From contig DIPA01000114.1 of the NCBI GenBank assembly GCA_002427055.1, positions 66,587 to 80,753 of the forward strand: 14,167 nt of DNA, in the 5' to 3' direction. The stretch's first letter is position 1. Each line of letters begins with the position of its first letter. Source of the stretch: Firmicutes bacterium UBA5500 (GTDB taxonomy: Bacteria; Bacillota; UBA994; UBA5500). The notes beneath the pieces were generated by a model. The model saw only the letters and a list, made by a program, of their open reading frames with translations. It did not search any database and was not told the DNA's origin. Positions 13,572 to 14,167 of this stretch are shown piece after piece. A program made the position numbers and the translations under genes.

Positions 13572-14167
13572 ATGGATAAGACGCGCGCACTTGAGATGGC
13601 TCTTAACCAGATCGAAAAGCAATTCGGAAAAGGTGCTGTAATGCGCTTAGGTGAGGAGTCTACCAGGCTTACTCATGATGTAATCCCTACCGGAGCTTTG
13701 GCTTTGGACATAGCCTTAGGGGTAGGTGGCATCCCACGAGGACGCATTGTCGAAGTATATGGGCCAGAATCATCAGGCAAGACGACAGTAGCCCTGCACA
13801 TGATCGCTGAGGCACAGAAGCTGGGAGGTATCGCAGCTTTCATTGATGCCGAGCATGCGTTAGACCCTACCTATGCCAGTAAGCTAGGAGTATGCATTGA
13901 TGATCTGCTCGTGTCGCAGCCTGATACAGGTGAACAGGCGCTGGAAATAGCAGAAGCTCTGGTGCGTAGTGGTGCTGTTGACATAGTTGTTGTGGACTCA
14001 GTAGCAGCCTTAGTTCCTCGGGCTGAGATTGAAGGCGAAATGGGAGACTCCCATGTAGGACTGCAAGCCCGCCTGATGTCGCAAGCATTACGCAAGCTAG
14101 CAGGCGCTATTAATCGTTCACGTTCGGTGGTGGTTTTCATTAACCAGCTACGCGAGAAGGTAGGGGT
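13572..14167 (+). CDS. recA: Recombinase RecA (3'-truncated)
   Basis: RecA forms filaments on single-stranded DNA, drives homologous strand exchange and triggers LexA self-cleavage in the SOS response. The frame is open from ATG 13572 to the end of the window (198 full codons). It begins [27 protein letters not shown], as usual. Walker A is GPESSGKT (64-71), [10 protein letters not shown] follows at about 90-99, and Walker B is [35 protein letters not shown] includes the L1 region. The last visible residues, [10 protein letters not shown], run into loop L2. The rest of the core and the C-terminal domain lie beyond the window. GGGGGGAAAGG (13558-13568) just upstream acts as ribosome binding site. 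It lies 163 nt after cinA and has its own promoter and SOS operator candidates. Confidence 0.97.
   Translation, partial: MDKTRALEMALNQIEKQFGKGAVMRLGEESTRLTHDVIPTGALALDIALGVGGIPRGRIVEVYGPESSGKTTVALHMIAEAQKLGGIAAFIDAEHALDPTYASKLGVCIDDLLVSQPDTGEQALEIAEALVRSGAVDIVVVDSVAALVPRAEIEGEMGDSHVGLQARLMSQALRKLAGAINRSRSVVVFINQLREKVG

Noticed and set aside
13867..14140. Antisense open frames opposite recA
   Set aside because: They mirror conserved RecA codons, have odd composition (Ser/Thr/Arg-rich or Gln/Leu-rich) and show no start signals.
1..14167. tRNA, rRNA, CRISPR array, insertion sequence or prophage remnants
   Set aside because: I saw no tRNA-like T-loop context, repeat-spacer pattern, transposase or integrase frames, or terminal inverted repeats; the window reads as conserved chromosome backbone.

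Overview
This window is a chromosomal stretch of an endospore-forming member of the Firmicutes (Bacillota). All genes lie on the + strand. Base composition is moderate, a little under 50% G+C by eye. The spore marker is the 5'-truncated dipicolinate synthase subunit B at the left edge. The order dpaB, dapG, dapA, tepA, ylzJ, ftsK/spoIIIE, rodZ, pgsA, cinA, recA follows the Bacillus subtilis block. The presence of rimO, which B. subtilis lacks, together with a compact FtsH-like ATPase and uppP inside the block, points to a clostridial or Negativicutes-type lineage (for example Sporomusaceae or Peptococcaceae). That placement is inference.

Layout. (1) Positions 1-2540 hold dpaB, dapG and dapA, ending at a strong terminator; this is aspartate-family metabolism that supplies dihydrodipicolinate-type precursors for lysine, diaminopimelate and spore dipicolinic acid. 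(2) Positions 2541-3660 hold tepA (ClpP-like) and the small ylzJ-like gene. (3) Positions 3700-7836 hold uppP, a SpoIIIE/FtsK DNA translocase and a RodZ-like protein, preceded by an extended -10 promoter and closed by a nested hairpin terminator; the theme is envelope synthesis, chromosome segregation and cell shape. (4) Positions 7837-9947 hold rimO and pgsA, overlapping by 4 nt and ending in a 12-bp-stem terminator. (5) Positions 9990-12093 form a self-contained two-gene unit with its own extended -10 promoter and terminator: a 176-aa single-pass membrane protein of unknown function, then a 497-aa FtsH-type AAA+ metalloprotease that lacks the usual extracytoplasmic domain. (6) Positions 12164 to the end hold cinA and the first 198 codons of recA; recA is preceded by a long palindrome with a LexA-box-like core.

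Most genes are conserved housekeeping or sporulation genes. The least explained part is unit 5. Its membrane protein and reduced FtsH are translationally coupled, which suggests a two-component membrane protease in which the partner supplies the missing outside domain. The two other points worth a look are the composite LexA palindrome before recA, and the absence of asd and rnjB from positions where the B. subtilis block has them.
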